Source of the DNA: JALZKA01 sp963701205
GTDB taxonomy: Bacteria > Actinomycetota > Thermoleophilia > Solirubrobacterales > 70-9
Assembly (NCBI GenBank): GCA_963701205.1
Contig: OY969575.1
Location: 992,001-1,056,000, forward strand
Direction: 5' to 3'
Length of the DNA stretch: 64,000 nt
Below, one piece after another: positions 42,382 to 51,439 of the stretch (its first letter is position 1; every line of letters starts with the position of its first letter). A program made the translations under genes and the position numbers. The notes beneath the pieces were generated by a model that did not search any database, was not told the origin of the DNA, and was given only the letters and a program-made list of their open reading frames with translations.

Positions 42382-42995
42382 CCTAGCCGGCCGATCCGCC
42401 AGCCGCCGCCGCCAACGCGTTCATAGACGAAGCGGTCATGCAGGCGCCCGACCTGGCCCTGCCAGAACTCGAAGCGGTCGGGTCGCAGGACGTAGCCGCC
42501 CCAATGCGGTGGCCGCGGAACCGCCTGGTTGGCGAAGCGTTCGGTGGCGGCGACATGCAGGGCGTCCAGCTCGGCCCGATCGCGAAGCGGCTGGCTTTGC
42601 GGTGAGGCCCAGGCCCCGAGCTGTGAGTCGCGGGGGCGCTCAGCGAAGTAGGCGTCCGACGCGGCGCCGGGAAGTTCGCTGACCGGGCCCCGCAGGCGCA
42701 CCTGGCGGTCAAGCTCGCGCCAGTAAAGGACGAGCGCGGCCCGGGGGATGGCTGCGAGCTGCTCGCCCTTTGCGGAATCGCCGTTGGTGAAGAATCGAAA
42801 GCCGTCGGGTCCAAAGCCCTTGAGCAGGACCATCCGCGCGTCCGGAGCGCCAGCGTTGTCGGCGGTCGCCAGCGTCATCGCGTCGCAAAGCGGGACCTCG
42901 GCGCGCGCCAGATCCCACCAGGATTCGAACTGCGCGACCGGATCGTCGGCGAGTGAATCGCGGTCCAGTCTGGGCATGTCGGGCCGGCGCGGCAT
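42375..42995 (-). CDS. pdxH: Pyridoxamine/pyridoxine 5'-phosphate oxidase
   Basis: 206 residues from the ATG at 42995; an ATG at 42977 (MPRLDRDSLADDP) is equally plausible. FMN enzyme that makes pyridoxal 5'-phosphate. Motifs: MTLATADNAGAPDARMVLLK, FRFFTNGDSAKGEQLAAIP, YWRELDRQVRLRGPV, and the C-terminal PRPPHWGGYVLRPDRFEFWQ with RLHDRFVYE, matching PdxH. It ends against parB and diverges from tRNA-Ile. Confidence 0.94.
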   Translation of the reverse strand: MPRRPDMPRLDRDSLADDPVAQFESWWDLARAEVPLCDAMTLATADNAGAPDARMVLLKGFGPDGFRFFTNGDSAKGEQLAAIPRAALVLYWRELDRQVRLRGPVSELPGAASDAYFAERPRDSQLGAWASPQSQPLRDRAELDALHVAATERFANQAVPRPPHWGGYVLRPDRFEFWQGQVGRLHDRFVYERVGGGGWRIGRLGP

Positions 42996-43051
42996 CTTCT
43001 GCGAGCAGGCTACCCCGGCCCGCACCCGAGGCTCGTACAATGCCCAGCCGC

Positions 43052-43125
<74 letters not shown>

Positions 43126-43160
43126 CTTTCGTTGCGACTCAGGGGTTGATTAGTTGCAAT

Positions 43161-43195
43161 GTGGCCGTCGGCGATCAGGCCGCAGCGACGGCCAC
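43161..43195 (+). terminator. Strong inverted repeat after tRNA-Ile
   Basis: A perfect 10-bp inverted repeat (43161-43170 with 43186-43195; GTGGCCGTCG and its complement) with a 15-base loop lies 35 bases past the tRNA. There is no U-tract. It may end the tRNA transcript or be a protein site; only the repeat itself is certain. Confidence 0.4.
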
Positions 43196-43261
43196 GGCAG
43201 CCCTCGCGTCGGGCCTGGCGGTGTTCCCTGTCGATGCGGCGGCTGTGTAGGGTCTCGCGCC

Positions 43262-43687
43262 ATGCAAACCGTCCATGTCCAAAAGGACTTTTCCGCCCCG
43301 CCCGAGCGAATCTTCGCCTACCTCTCCGATCACGAGAACCTGAGCGCCGTCTTTGCGCCGGCGAAGGTCAAGCGCATCAAGGAGGGGGAGGGCGATCCGA
43401 ACGGCGTGGGGTCCGTGCGGCGTCTCAGCTTCTTCGGCGCGCTTCCGTTTGAGGAGACGGTGACGGTGAGCACTCCCAACGAGCGGATCGAGTACGAGAT
43501 CACCAAGGGCACGCCGCTTCGCGATCACCACGGAACGATGCTGTTCTCGCCCACCGGCGCCGGTGGAACCCACCTCGACTACACGATCACCCTCGACGCT
43601 GCGATCCCCGGCTTGGCGGCGTTCGTGGCGGCAACTCTTCGCCGCGCGATCGCCAAGGGGCTCGCAAAGGTGGACTCCGCGCTCTAG
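43262..43687 (+). CDS. SRPBCC (START-like) family protein
   Basis: 141 residues from the ATG at 43262. The pattern VQKDFSAPPERIFAYLSDHE at the start, then GSVRRLSFF and ERIEYEITKGTPLRDHHGTM, and the long C-terminal helix LRRAIAKGLAKVDSAL fit the polyketide-cyclase/SRPBCC fold, a hydrophobic-ligand pocket. Such proteins bind lipids, polyketides or act as coenzyme-Q-binding or stress proteins; no catalytic residues identify a reaction. It is a small cytosolic protein 59 bases upstream of the nuclease gene. Confidence 0.82.
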   Translation: MQTVHVQKDFSAPPERIFAYLSDHENLSAVFAPAKVKRIKEGEGDPNGVGSVRRLSFFGALPFEETVTVSTPNERIEYEITKGTPLRDHHGTMLFSPTGAGGTHLDYTITLDAAIPGLAAFVAATLRRAIAKGLAKVDSAL

Positions 43688-43746
43688 CGACGCCTGTGCA
43701 GGGGGCCCGGAGGGGCCTCGAATCCGCACCTATACTCCGCTAGGCG

Positions 43747-44238
43747 ATGCAAAGGATGCAGATCTACGGCGTCAGCTTCGACATGGTCGGCAAGCAGCCG
43801 ATCGTCCTGTTGAAAACGACCGACGGCAACCGGTTTCTCCCGATCTGGATCGGCCACCCCGAAGCGGCGGCGATCCTGATGAAGCTTCAGGGCGCATCCA
43901 CGCCGCGGCCGATGACCCACGACTTGCTCACGGACCTGCTCGAACAGCTCGACGCCAAGTGCGAGCGCGTCTCGGTCACCGAGCTTCGCGACAACACCTT
44001 CTACGCCTCGATCACCATCACCGTCAACGGGACCGAGATCGAGATCGACTCCCGGCCATCCGATGCGATCGCGCTTGCGGTGCGCTGCCAGGCGCCGATT
44101 TTCGCCGCCGAGGACGTGATCGAGGAGTCGTCGATCGAGTTCGAACACGAGGTTGAAGACCAAGACGAGGTGGTCGAGAAGTTCAAGGACTTCCTCGACG
44201 AAGTCACGCCGGAGGACTTCGCCAACGGCGAGGAGTAG
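43747..44238 (+). CDS. Bifunctional nuclease family protein (DUF151/BFN)
   Basis: 163 residues. MQRMQIYGVSFDMVGKQPIV, FLPIWIGHPEAAAILMKLQG, PRPMTHDLLTDLLEQLDAKC and IDSRPSDAIALAVRCQAPIF are the diagnostic blocks of DUF151; the D-S-R-P-S-D-A motif is nearly invariant. Plant homologues were reported as bifunctional DNase/RNase; the bacterial role is uncertain, and members often occur singly in actinobacterial genomes. An acidic tail of about 25 residues is present. It ends 4 bases before the P450 start. Confidence 0.92.
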   Translation: MQRMQIYGVSFDMVGKQPIVLLKTTDGNRFLPIWIGHPEAAAILMKLQGASTPRPMTHDLLTDLLEQLDAKCERVSVTELRDNTFYASITITVNGTEIEIDSRPSDAIALAVRCQAPIFAAEDVIEESSIEFEHEVEDQDEVVEKFKDFLDEVTPEDFANGEE

Positions 44239-44242
44239 CCCC

Positions 44243-45637
44243 GTGCCGCCCGACACTGCCCTGCCGCCCGGACCCCGCTACCCGGTACTGATCCAGGGCG
44301 TCGGCTTATGGACCAGGCCGCTCGCCTACATGGAGCGCTGCCGCGAGCGCTACGGCAAGCGCTTCACCATTCGCTTCCCGTTCACGCCGCCGTTCGTGAT
44401 GATCACGGAACCCGAGCAGGTCAAGCAGATCTTCATGGCCCCACCCGATGTCCTGCACCCAGGCGAGGGCGCCCGGGTGCTGCAACCGATCGTCGGCCAC
44501 AACTCGGTGATTCTCCTCGATGGCGATGCCCATATGGAGCAACGCAAGCTGATCCTGCCCGCCTTCCACGGCGAGAAGATGGCCCGCCTTGCCGATCTCG
44601 TTGAGTCCGTGACCGAGGAGGAGATCGCCGGCTGGGGCGGCGTGAGCCAGCTTCACCCGCGCCTGCAGGCGCTGACCCTGGAGATCATCCTGCGCGCGGT
44701 CTTCGGCCTCGACCCAGGGCCGCGACTCGACGCCTTGCGCGACGCCCTGGCACGCTTCCTGGCCTTTGGGGACCACCCGATGACGCTGATCCCGCCCCCA
44801 AGTAACCCGGAGACGAATGACCGTGTGCTCCGGCTGCTCAGCCGCGCCGGACCGCTCAAGGGTTTCATGGCGCTTCGCGAGCAAGTGGACGGGCTGATCT
44901 TCGAACAGATCAACGAGCGTCGCCGCGACAGCAGTGGTCGCGACGACGTTTTGGCGATGCTTTTGGCCGCGCGCCACGAGGACGACTCGCCGATGACCGA
45001 CCAGGAGCTTCGCGACGAGCTGATGACGCTGTTGGTCGCCGGCCACGAGACGACCGCGTCGAGCCTCGCCTGGGGCCTTGAGCGTCTTAGCCGGGAACCC
45101 GCGGTGGCCGAGCAACTGACCGCCGAGGGCGACGACGACGCCTACCTGACCGCCACGATCCAGGAAGTCCTGCGCCGCCGACCGGTGCTTCCCAACGCGG
45201 CGCCGCGGCTCGTCAAACAGGCGGTGGAGGTGGGCGAGTGGAGCTACCCGCCAGGGGTCGCGCTTGTGCCCTGCGCGTACCTGATCCACCACGACGCCGA
45301 TGTCTACGACGACCCCTACGCCTTTCGCCCGGAACGCTTTCTCGACTCACCGCCTGGCACCTACACCTGGATTCCGTTCGGCGGCGGGCGCCGCCGCTGC
45401 ATCGGGATGAGCTTCGCGATGCTCGAGATGAAGATCGTCATGCGCAGCGTCGTCGGCTCCTACGAGATCTGCGCTCTCACCCCTGGCGGCGAGTTGCCAC
45501 GCCGGCGCAACATCACAATCCGCCCGGGCCAGGGCGCCCGGCTTGATCTGCGAGCCGGCGCTACATCGCGAACGTCAGCCCGTGTTCCTCGCAAAGCCGG
45601 GGCACGCTCTCCGGGTCCATCTCCAGCCCGTACTTAG
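44243..45637 (+). CDS. Cytochrome P450
   Basis: 464 residues from a GTG at 44243; the frame is open upstream but inside the nuclease gene. Haem-thiolate monooxygenase: the I helix LLVAGHETTASSLAWG (acid-alcohol pair E-T/T-T), the K helix E-x-x-R in EVLRRRP, and the haem loop PFGGGRRRCIGMSF with Cys386 as ligand. It resembles the CYP class of soluble actinobacterial enzymes that act on fatty acids, sterols or terpenes, but the substrate is unknown. No ferredoxin partner is adjacent. The last about 25 codons overlap the convergent cupin gene and are Arg/Pro-rich, so the true family C-terminus may be shorter. Confidence 0.93.
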   Translation: MPPDTALPPGPRYPVLIQGVGLWTRPLAYMERCRERYGKRFTIRFPFTPPFVMITEPEQVKQIFMAPPDVLHPGEGARVLQPIVGHNSVILLDGDAHMEQRKLILPAFHGEKMARLADLVESVTEEEIAGWGGVSQLHPRLQALTLEIILRAVFGLDPGPRLDALRDALARFLAFGDHPMTLIPPPSNPETNDRVLRLLSRAGPLKGFMALREQVDGLIFEQINERRRDSSGRDDVLAMLLAARHEDDSPMTDQELRDELMTLLVAGHETTASSLAWGLERLSREPAVAEQLTAEGDDDAYLTATIQEVLRRRPVLPNAAPRLVKQAVEVGEWSYPPGVALVPCAYLIHHDADVYDDPYAFRPERFLDSPPGTYTWIPFGGGRRRCIGMSFAMLEMKIVMRSVVGSYEICALTPGGELPRRRNITIRPGQGARLDLRAGATSRTSARVPRKAGARSPGPSPART

Positions 45638-46091
45638 CAGCCAGGGGCCCGAGTTCTTCGGGGTTGAAGTCGGGGGCAACCTGGAGCTGCCCCAGTTCAT
45701 CGAAGAAGTGCTCAAAGCCGCCGGGGGCGATGATTTCAAGGATCCGACACGGTTCATCGCCCGCATTCCAGAACGTGTGCCACTGGTCGCGGGGCTTGAA
45801 CGCGAAATCACCGGCGTCGGCGTAGACAACGTCATCGCCAAGCTGCGCCCCCATCCGCCCTTCGAGGACAAAGCTGTACTCGTCCTCACGCGAGTGCCGG
45901 TGCAAAGGAGCGCACAGGCTGCGGGGCGGAATCGGGTGTTCCACGAGCGAAAAGCCGCCGCCGGTCTCCTCCGTCCAGGTCATGAACCTGACGCCAAGGC
46001 CCCCGAGGTCGCGGTAGAGCCCGTCGTCGGGTCCGACGATCCGGGGTCCCTGCGTTGCGTCAAATCGACGTGGCGCGGTGCTGGGTTCCAT
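45561..46091 (-). CDS. Cupin-domain protein
   Basis: 176 residues from the ATG at 46091, which has GGGAG 8 bases upstream; an upstream ATG at 46121 is less likely. Cupin motif 1 appears as CAPLHRHSREDEYSFVLEGRMG (two His and Glu as metal ligands) and motif 2 as DFAFKPRDQWHTFWNAGDEP (His). It may be a dioxygenase or isomerase of small molecules, or a sugar-binding protein; no substrate can be given. It diverges from the tetR-type gene with an operator-like repeat in between, so it is probably its regulated partner. The 3' end overlaps the P450 gene by 77 bases. Confidence 0.87.
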   Translation of the reverse strand: MEPSTAPRRFDATQGPRIVGPDDGLYRDLGGLGVRFMTWTEETGGGFSLVEHPIPPRSLCAPLHRHSREDEYSFVLEGRMGAQLGDDVVYADAGDFAFKPRDQWHTFWNAGDEPCRILEIIAPGGFEHFFDELGQLQVAPDFNPEELGPLAAKYGLEMDPESVPRLCEEHGLTFAM

Positions 46092-46159
46092 TGGTGGCGC
46101 TCCCTTGCTTTCGTTGAACACTGCTGTGCGGCGAAGCTAGCACACGTCGCTGCGGTCTG

Positions 46160-46173
46160 TCAATATTCATTGA
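46160..46173. promoter_or_regulatory. Operator-like inverted repeat between cupin and TetR genes
   Basis: TCAAT-ATTC-ATTGA, a 5-bp inverted repeat with 4-base centre, lies 7 bases before the tetR start in an 88-base divergent gap. A TetR-family dimer commonly binds such sites to repress both genes. A further TTGAAC half-like site occurs near 46114. Confidence 0.45.
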
Positions 46174-46179
46174 ACGCCG

Positions 46180-46785
46180 ATGACTACGCAAAGCACCACC
46201 CGCACCTATCGGAAGCGGCGTCGAGCGGAACAGGAGGCCGCCACCCGGCTCCGGATCACGGAGGCGGCCGTCGCGCTCCACGGATCGGTCGGACCGGCCC
46301 GGACGACGATTAAGGCCCTCGCCGACACTGCGGGAGTTCAGCGGGCAACCGTTTACCGGCACTTCCCCGACGAGGAATCGCTCTTCCTCGCATGTACGTC
46401 GCACTGGTCCGCGCAGAATCCGGCGCCTTCACCGGACGATTGGCTACCGATCGCCGACCCAGACGAGCGTTTGCGAGTTGGCTTGGCCGATCTATACACC
46501 TGGTTTAAGCGGGCCGAGCCGATGCTCGTCAACTCCCTGCGCGACGCGGCCTTCGTCCCGGCGATGGGCCCCGCGGCTGCGGCATTCGACGAGCAATTCG
46601 CGACTCTCCACGCGGCGCTGGTCAGGGGACGTCCCGAGCGGGGACGCCGCCGCACGCGCGTGGCCGCCGCGATCGGGCACGCCATCGCCTTTACGAGCTG
46701 GATGTCGCTGACGCGCGAGAACGGTCTCAGCGACAGCGAGGCCATCGATTTGATGGCGGCCACGGTGGACGCGGCGCGCAGGTAG
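46180..46785 (+). CDS. TetR/AcrR family transcriptional regulator
   Basis: 201 residues. The N-terminal domain has the TetR helix-turn-helix: ITEAAVALHGSVGPARTTIK, then ADTAGVQRATVYRHFPDEE (residues about 48-66). The C-terminal ligand domain is all-helical with an Ala-rich segment, MGPAAAAFDEQFATLHAAL. It probably represses itself and the divergent cupin gene by binding the repeat in the shared gap. The ligand is unknown. It is convergent with ddl at 46815. Confidence 0.92.
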   Translation: MTTQSTTRTYRKRRRAEQEAATRLRITEAAVALHGSVGPARTTIKALADTAGVQRATVYRHFPDEESLFLACTSHWSAQNPAPSPDDWLPIADPDERLRVGLADLYTWFKRAEPMLVNSLRDAAFVPAMGPAAAAFDEQFATLHAALVRGRPERGRRRTRVAAAIGHAIAFTSWMSLTRENGLSDSEAIDLMAATVDAARR

Positions 46786-46814
46786 CCCACCGATCCGGCG
46801 GCGGCCGCGTTAGG

Positions 46815-47729
46815 TCAGCAGGGCAACTCGACGATTCGCTCGCAGAGATCCTCGAATCCGATCCCCGCCGCCTCGGCCGCCATTGGAAAGAGCGAGGTGT
46901 CCGTCAATCCGGGCACCGCGTTCACCTCAAGCACCTGCGGGCCCTCGCTGCCAAGGATCAGGTCAACCCGGACGAATCCCTCGCAGCCAAGCGCCTGCCA
47001 GGTCGCCCGGGCGGCGTCGCTGACCGCCGCCTCGTCGGCGCCAAGCTCAGCCGGGCAGCTGAACTCGGTACGGCCGATCTCGTAGCGGGCCTCGTATGAG
47101 TAGCGGTCCTCGTCGCGAGGCATGATCTCGACAATCGGAAGCACCTCGCCATCGAGCATCCCAACCGAAAGCTCGCGGCCTTCGACATAGCGCTCGAGTA
47201 CGACCCGGGCGTCGTAGGAAAGCGCCGAGACGATCGCCGCAGGAACGTCCTCGCGGCTGCGCGCAAACCGGACCCCCAGGGCCGAGCCACCGCGCGCGGG
47301 CTTGACAACCAGCGGAAAGCCAAGTCGCTCCTCGATCTCATCGAGCGCATCGGCGGCGCCCAGCTCGGCAAAAGCGGTCTGCGAGAAGCTGACCCAGTCC
47401 GCGGTGGGGATCCCGGCCTCGCGCAGCTCCTGCTTGGCTTGGGCCTTATCCATCGCCTTGCGGCAGGCGCTGACGCCGGGGCCGGTGTGGGGGATACCCA
47501 GAATCTCCAGCAGCTCCTGCACCGTTCCGTCCTCGCCGTCGGCGCCGTGGAGGGCCACGAACGCGACGTCGGGCGAAGCCTCCTTCAAGCGTCGAACGAG
47601 ATCATCGCCGGCGTCGATCGGAATCACCTCGTGCCCGCTTTGCGCCAGCGCATCCTCGACCCGGGCGCCCGAGCGCAGGCTGACCTGGCGCTCAAGCGAG
47701 CGGCCGCCCTTCAGCACCGCGACCTTCAT
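46815..47729 (-). CDS. ddl: D-alanine--D-alanine ligase (second copy)
   Basis: 304 residues, close to E. coli DdlB in length. Glu in GGRSLERQVSLRSG, Ser in KPARGGSALGVRF and Tyr in YSYEARYE keep the DdlB triad; the second Ser of the usual GSSVG loop is Ala here. LEVNAVPGLTDTSLFPMAA is the metal-binding end. It shares only moderate similarity with the copy at 15701, so the two are old paralogues or came from different sources. Its start overlaps the stop of the aminotransferase gene by four bases, which suggests a link with D-Ala or D-amino-acid supply. Confidence 0.94.
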   Translation of the reverse strand: MKVAVLKGGRSLERQVSLRSGARVEDALAQSGHEVIPIDAGDDLVRRLKEASPDVAFVALHGADGEDGTVQELLEILGIPHTGPGVSACRKAMDKAQAKQELREAGIPTADWVSFSQTAFAELGAADALDEIEERLGFPLVVKPARGGSALGVRFARSREDVPAAIVSALSYDARVVLERYVEGRELSVGMLDGEVLPIVEIMPRDEDRYSYEARYEIGRTEFSCPAELGADEAAVSDAARATWQALGCEGFVRVDLILGSEGPQVLEVNAVPGLTDTSLFPMAAEAAGIGFEDLCERIVELPC

Positions 47730-49120
47730 CCTTCGTCCTCGCGCCGCCGCATCGGCACGACGTCGCCACCCGGTTCAGGTGCCGGAGTCTCGACAACCTC
47801 GTGCACTCCGGTGATCGATTCGTAGAGGTCAACCTGCTCGGCGATCACCCGGCCGATCCGCTTGATCCCCTCGCGGATCTCGTCCTCGTCGGAGGCCGAG
47901 AAGTTGAGCCGCATCGAGTTGCGCCCGACCGTGGTGTCGGCAAACGCCGCCGATCCCGGCACGAAGGCGACGTTCTCGCGAAGCGCCCGGGCCAGCAGGT
48001 CGGTTGTGTCGATGTACTCGGGCAGGGTCGCCCAGCAAAAGAGGCCGCCCTGCGGGTGCGACCAGCTCGCCTCGGCGGGAAAGTGGCGCTCGAGCGCGTC
48101 CAGCATCGCGTCGCGGCGGCCGCGGTAGTGATCGCAAAGCGAATCGACGTACTGGCGCCACTCGTCGCCGGCAAAGAACTCGGCGACGAAGTACTGGCCG
48201 AGGGTCGAGGGGCAGAGGTCGGAAGCCTGCTTGCCGATCACGACCTTTGCCATCACCGGCGGTGGCGCGCAAAGCCAGCCCAGCCGCAGACCGGGGGAGA
48301 GGATCTTCGAAAACGTCCCCAGGTAGATGACGTAATCGCCGCCGTCGAGCTCATAGAGCGAGGGCAGCGGCTCGCCCTCGTAGCGCAGCAGGCCATAGGG
48401 GTTGTCCTCGACCAAAAGCAGCTCGCGCTCGCGGGCCAGCGCGACCAACCGCTCGCGCCGCTCGCCCGACAGGGTCTGTCCGGCCGGGTTCTGGAAGGTC
48501 GGGACGGTGTAGATGAACTTCGGGCGGCGCCCATCCTCGGCGAGCCTGTCGAGCAACTCGGCCAGCAGATCAACCCGCATGCCGTCGTCGTCCATCGGCA
48601 CCTGGATCGTCTCTGCCTCATACGAGCAGAAGACGGGCACCGCGCCGGGGTAGGTCGGCGCCTCGGCGATCACCACGTCGCCAGGGTCGATCAGGGTCTT
48701 CGTGATCAAATCAATGGCCTGCTGGCCGCCGGTGGTGACGATGATGTCGTCGGGATCGGGGTTCATGCCCTCGGCCGCCATCACCTTGCGGATGCATTCC
48801 TTGGTGGAGGCGAAGCCCTCGGTCGGCCCGTACTGGAGTGCTTCAGCGGCAGACTCCTGGGCGATCTTCGTCATCTGCGTGGCAAAGCTCTTGGCCGGAA
48901 AGGTCGAGGTGTCGGGCAGTCCGCCCGCAAGCGAGATCACCTCGGCCCGCTGCGTGATCTCCATCAGGTCGCGCATCGCCGAGGAGCGCATCACCGACGT
49001 CCGCTTGGCAAACAGGTCCGCGTAGCGGCGCAAATCGCCAGCGGTCGTGTGCGCGCGACGGTGAGGCCGCGGCTGACTGGCGCCGCGATCGCGCCGTGGG
49101 TTGTCGCTTGGGCTCGCCAC
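47726..49120 (-). CDS. PLP-dependent aminotransferase (class I/II, LysN/2-aminoadipate type)
   Basis: 464 residues. PLP fold type I: VISLAGGLPDTSTFP, VTTGGQQAIDLITKTLIDPG, YTVPTFQNPAGQTLSGERR, VEDNPYGLLRYEGEP and the Lys-bearing YLGTFSKILSPGLRLGWLCA, where the Lys forms the Schiff base. The layout is that of 2-aminoadipate or multi-substrate aminotransferases related to the MocR catalytic part, but no GntR domain is present. The first about 40 residues are Arg-rich and unusual; the GTG at 49120 may be too far upstream. It is translationally coupled to ddl; whether it makes D-amino acids is open. Confidence 0.9.
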   Translation of the reverse strand: MASPSDNPRRDRGASQPRPHRRAHTTAGDLRRYADLFAKRTSVMRSSAMRDLMEITQRAEVISLAGGLPDTSTFPAKSFATQMTKIAQESAAEALQYGPTEGFASTKECIRKVMAAEGMNPDPDDIIVTTGGQQAIDLITKTLIDPGDVVIAEAPTYPGAVPVFCSYEAETIQVPMDDDGMRVDLLAELLDRLAEDGRRPKFIYTVPTFQNPAGQTLSGERRERLVALARERELLLVEDNPYGLLRYEGEPLPSLYELDGGDYVIYLGTFSKILSPGLRLGWLCAPPPVMAKVVIGKQASDLCPSTLGQYFVAEFFAGDEWRQYVDSLCDHYRGRRDAMLDALERHFPAEASWSHPQGGLFCWATLPEYIDTTDLLARALRENVAFVPGSAAFADTTVGRNSMRLNFSASDEDEIREGIKRIGRVIAEQVDLYESITGVHEVVETPAPEPGGDVVPMRRREDEG

Positions 49121-49222
49121 CTCGGGAAGTGTGGCGGAAGCGGCCGCCTACCCGCGCGCCGGCAAGCGGCGCTGGGCGCGAGAACCGGCGCGCAGGTGCC
49201 AGTGGCAAACTAGGCTGGCCAG

Positions 49223-51439
49223 GTGGCCAGGGATTTCAGACTCGTCTGCGTGCTCGCAGTTGCGGCGCTCGTCCCCACCACGGCGCATGCCGCGCAGTCC
49301 TCGCTTTACTCCGGGCCCAACCCGGCGCCGGGACCGAAGATCCTCTACGCCAAACCGCGCCCGCCCGCGCCGCAGCTACGCAACGCCGCACCGTTTAGGG
49401 CCAAGCCGATTCTGATCTCCGGCGCCTCGGCCTACAAGCGCGGCGAGTTCCTCTACCAGGACTACCTCTACGACGATCACGGCGCCCACGGGGTAAGTCG
49501 CGATTCGTCCGACCCCCGCTACGGCGACGACGCCTTCTCTGCCCCCGGCGGCACCTACACCTACCCGACCGATGTCGCCGCCTACCGCAACAACATCGCC
49601 GACCTCGTCGAGTTCAGGGTCAAGACAAAGCGCCGCGCGACGTTCTTCCGGCTTACCTTCAACTCGATGACCAAGCCGGGCCTGGTCGCGACGACGATCG
49701 CGCTCGGCAAATCGCCGCAGGCAGTCGAGTTCCCGTTTGACGCCGGCGTCGAAGCTCCGGCGAAGTTCTTCCTGATCGTTCGCGGTCGCAAGGCGCAACT
49801 GGCGTCGGCAGCCGATCTGGGGAAGAAGCTCACGCCGCGGCCTCGCGCGCGGGTATCGAAGAAGCGCCGGCAGATCACCGTCAGGGTTCCCAAGCGCGCC
49901 TGGAACCCCGGCCGCGCCGCCATTCGCGTCGCCGCTGCGACCGGCCTTTGGGATCGGGCGGCAGGTACCTATCTGCAGCCCGGTGACTCAGCCACCGCGA
50001 GCGCTCCCGGGGGCGCCGCTCGGCCTCAGCGATCCGTCCGCGATCTTCAACGTCGCCTTCCGCTACTCCGAGCCGCTTCCCAATCTTCAAGATCCGGACG
50101 TCCTGGCCGACACGGCGTGGTGGCGCGACAAGGCCCAGGGCGCGGCCCTCGCGGCGGGCGACATCTCGGAGTTCTTCACGAGGGTCAAGTTCCGCCGTCT
50201 GCGCCGTGGCAGCACGAACCGAATGCTCGGCAAGCCCGGCGGCACGCCGCGCAACGGCCCCATGAATCGCATCCTCTCCAGCCGCTTCGCCGACGGCCAG
50301 GGCGTGGACTACGACGTATGCGGGCTGCGGTCAGCCGACGGGTTGCACCGGGCAGTACCTGGGTCGCCTGCAGCCGTACGCGATCTACATTCCCAAGAAG
50401 GCTCGGCCAGGTGGCGGCTACGCGCTGACCCTCCTCCTCCACTCGCTAGCCGCTTCCTACAACCAGTTCCTCGGCACCCGCAACCAGTCGCAGTTCAGCG
50501 AGCGGGGGAGGGGCAACATCGTCATCACCACGCAGAACCGCGGCCCGGACGGCTGGTACTACGGCAAGGCTGGCGCCGAGGTGTTCGAGGCGTGGGCGGA
50601 CGTCGCTCGGCGCTTCAAGCTCGACCCGAGTCGCTCCGCGATCGCCGGGTACTCGATGGGCGGCTACGCGACCTACAAGCTCGGCACCCAGTTCCCCGAT
50701 CTGTTCGCGGCGGGCCAGCCGACGGTCGGCCCACCAGGGCTCGGCATCGGCGACCCGGGCGACGGCTCCTCGACGACGCCGATGTTGCCGTCGCTTCGCC
50801 ATGTGCCGCTGCGAATGTGGGTCGGGGCCGCCGACGAGTTGGTGCCGATCGCGACGACGATCGCCCACGCGCAGGCGGCCAACGACGCGGGCCTGCGCTA
50901 CATCTTCGACATCTTCAACCTGGCCGACCACTTCCTGCTCGCGGTGAACGATCAGTACGAACCGGCCGCCGACTTCCTGGGCGACCGCCGCGTCGTGCGA
51001 AACCCAGCGCACGTCACCTACGTCCGCAACCCGTCGATGGACTTCCCCGAACTCGGCTTCAAGGCCGACCACGCCTACTGGGTCTCGGGCGTACGGTTGC
51101 GCGAGCGAGGCTGCCAACGGCGGCCTGGGTCGCATCGACGCCGTCTCGAAGGCGTTCGGCAAGGGCGACCCACCGGTGCTGCCGACGCAGAACACCGCTG
51201 GCGTCGTGACCGGTGGCTTTTTCCCGGCGTTTCCGTACACCGAGGAGTCGCAGGCGTGGGGGCCAACGCCAAAGACGGCGAAAGCCGACGAGCTGGTCGT
51301 CGACCTGACCAACCTCGACCGCGTACGCGTACACGCAAAGCGCGCGCGGCTCAGCTGCAATCCGGAACTCGACGTCACCACCGACGGCCCGGCGCAGATC
51401 CGCCTGGCCGGTTGCGGCAAGACGATCACGGTCGGCTAG
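49223..51439 (+). pseudogene. Secreted alpha/beta-hydrolase (esterase-like), broken by three frameshifts
   Basis: Reading frames join into one protein of about 738 codons. The start MARDFRLVCVLAVAALVP with AHAAQ is a signal peptide. A novel-looking N-terminal domain runs to about 250, then a hydrolase domain: LTLLLHSLAASYNQF (oxyanion region), the nucleophile elbow IAGYSMGGYATYKLG, and a late NLADHFLLA with a candidate His. Frame changes near 50010 (GGGGG), 50316 (GGG) and about 51105 each fit one extra base. Removing one base at each site restores continuity through APLGLSDPSAIFN, VCGCGQPTGC and EAANGGLGRID. Either a decayed gene or consensus errors; the latter is more likely given its neighbours. 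Confidence 0.72.

Noticed and set aside
47801..49213. 470-codon plus-strand frame opposite the aminotransferase
   Set aside because: The minus-strand gene has the full PLP fold; this frame is its shadow.
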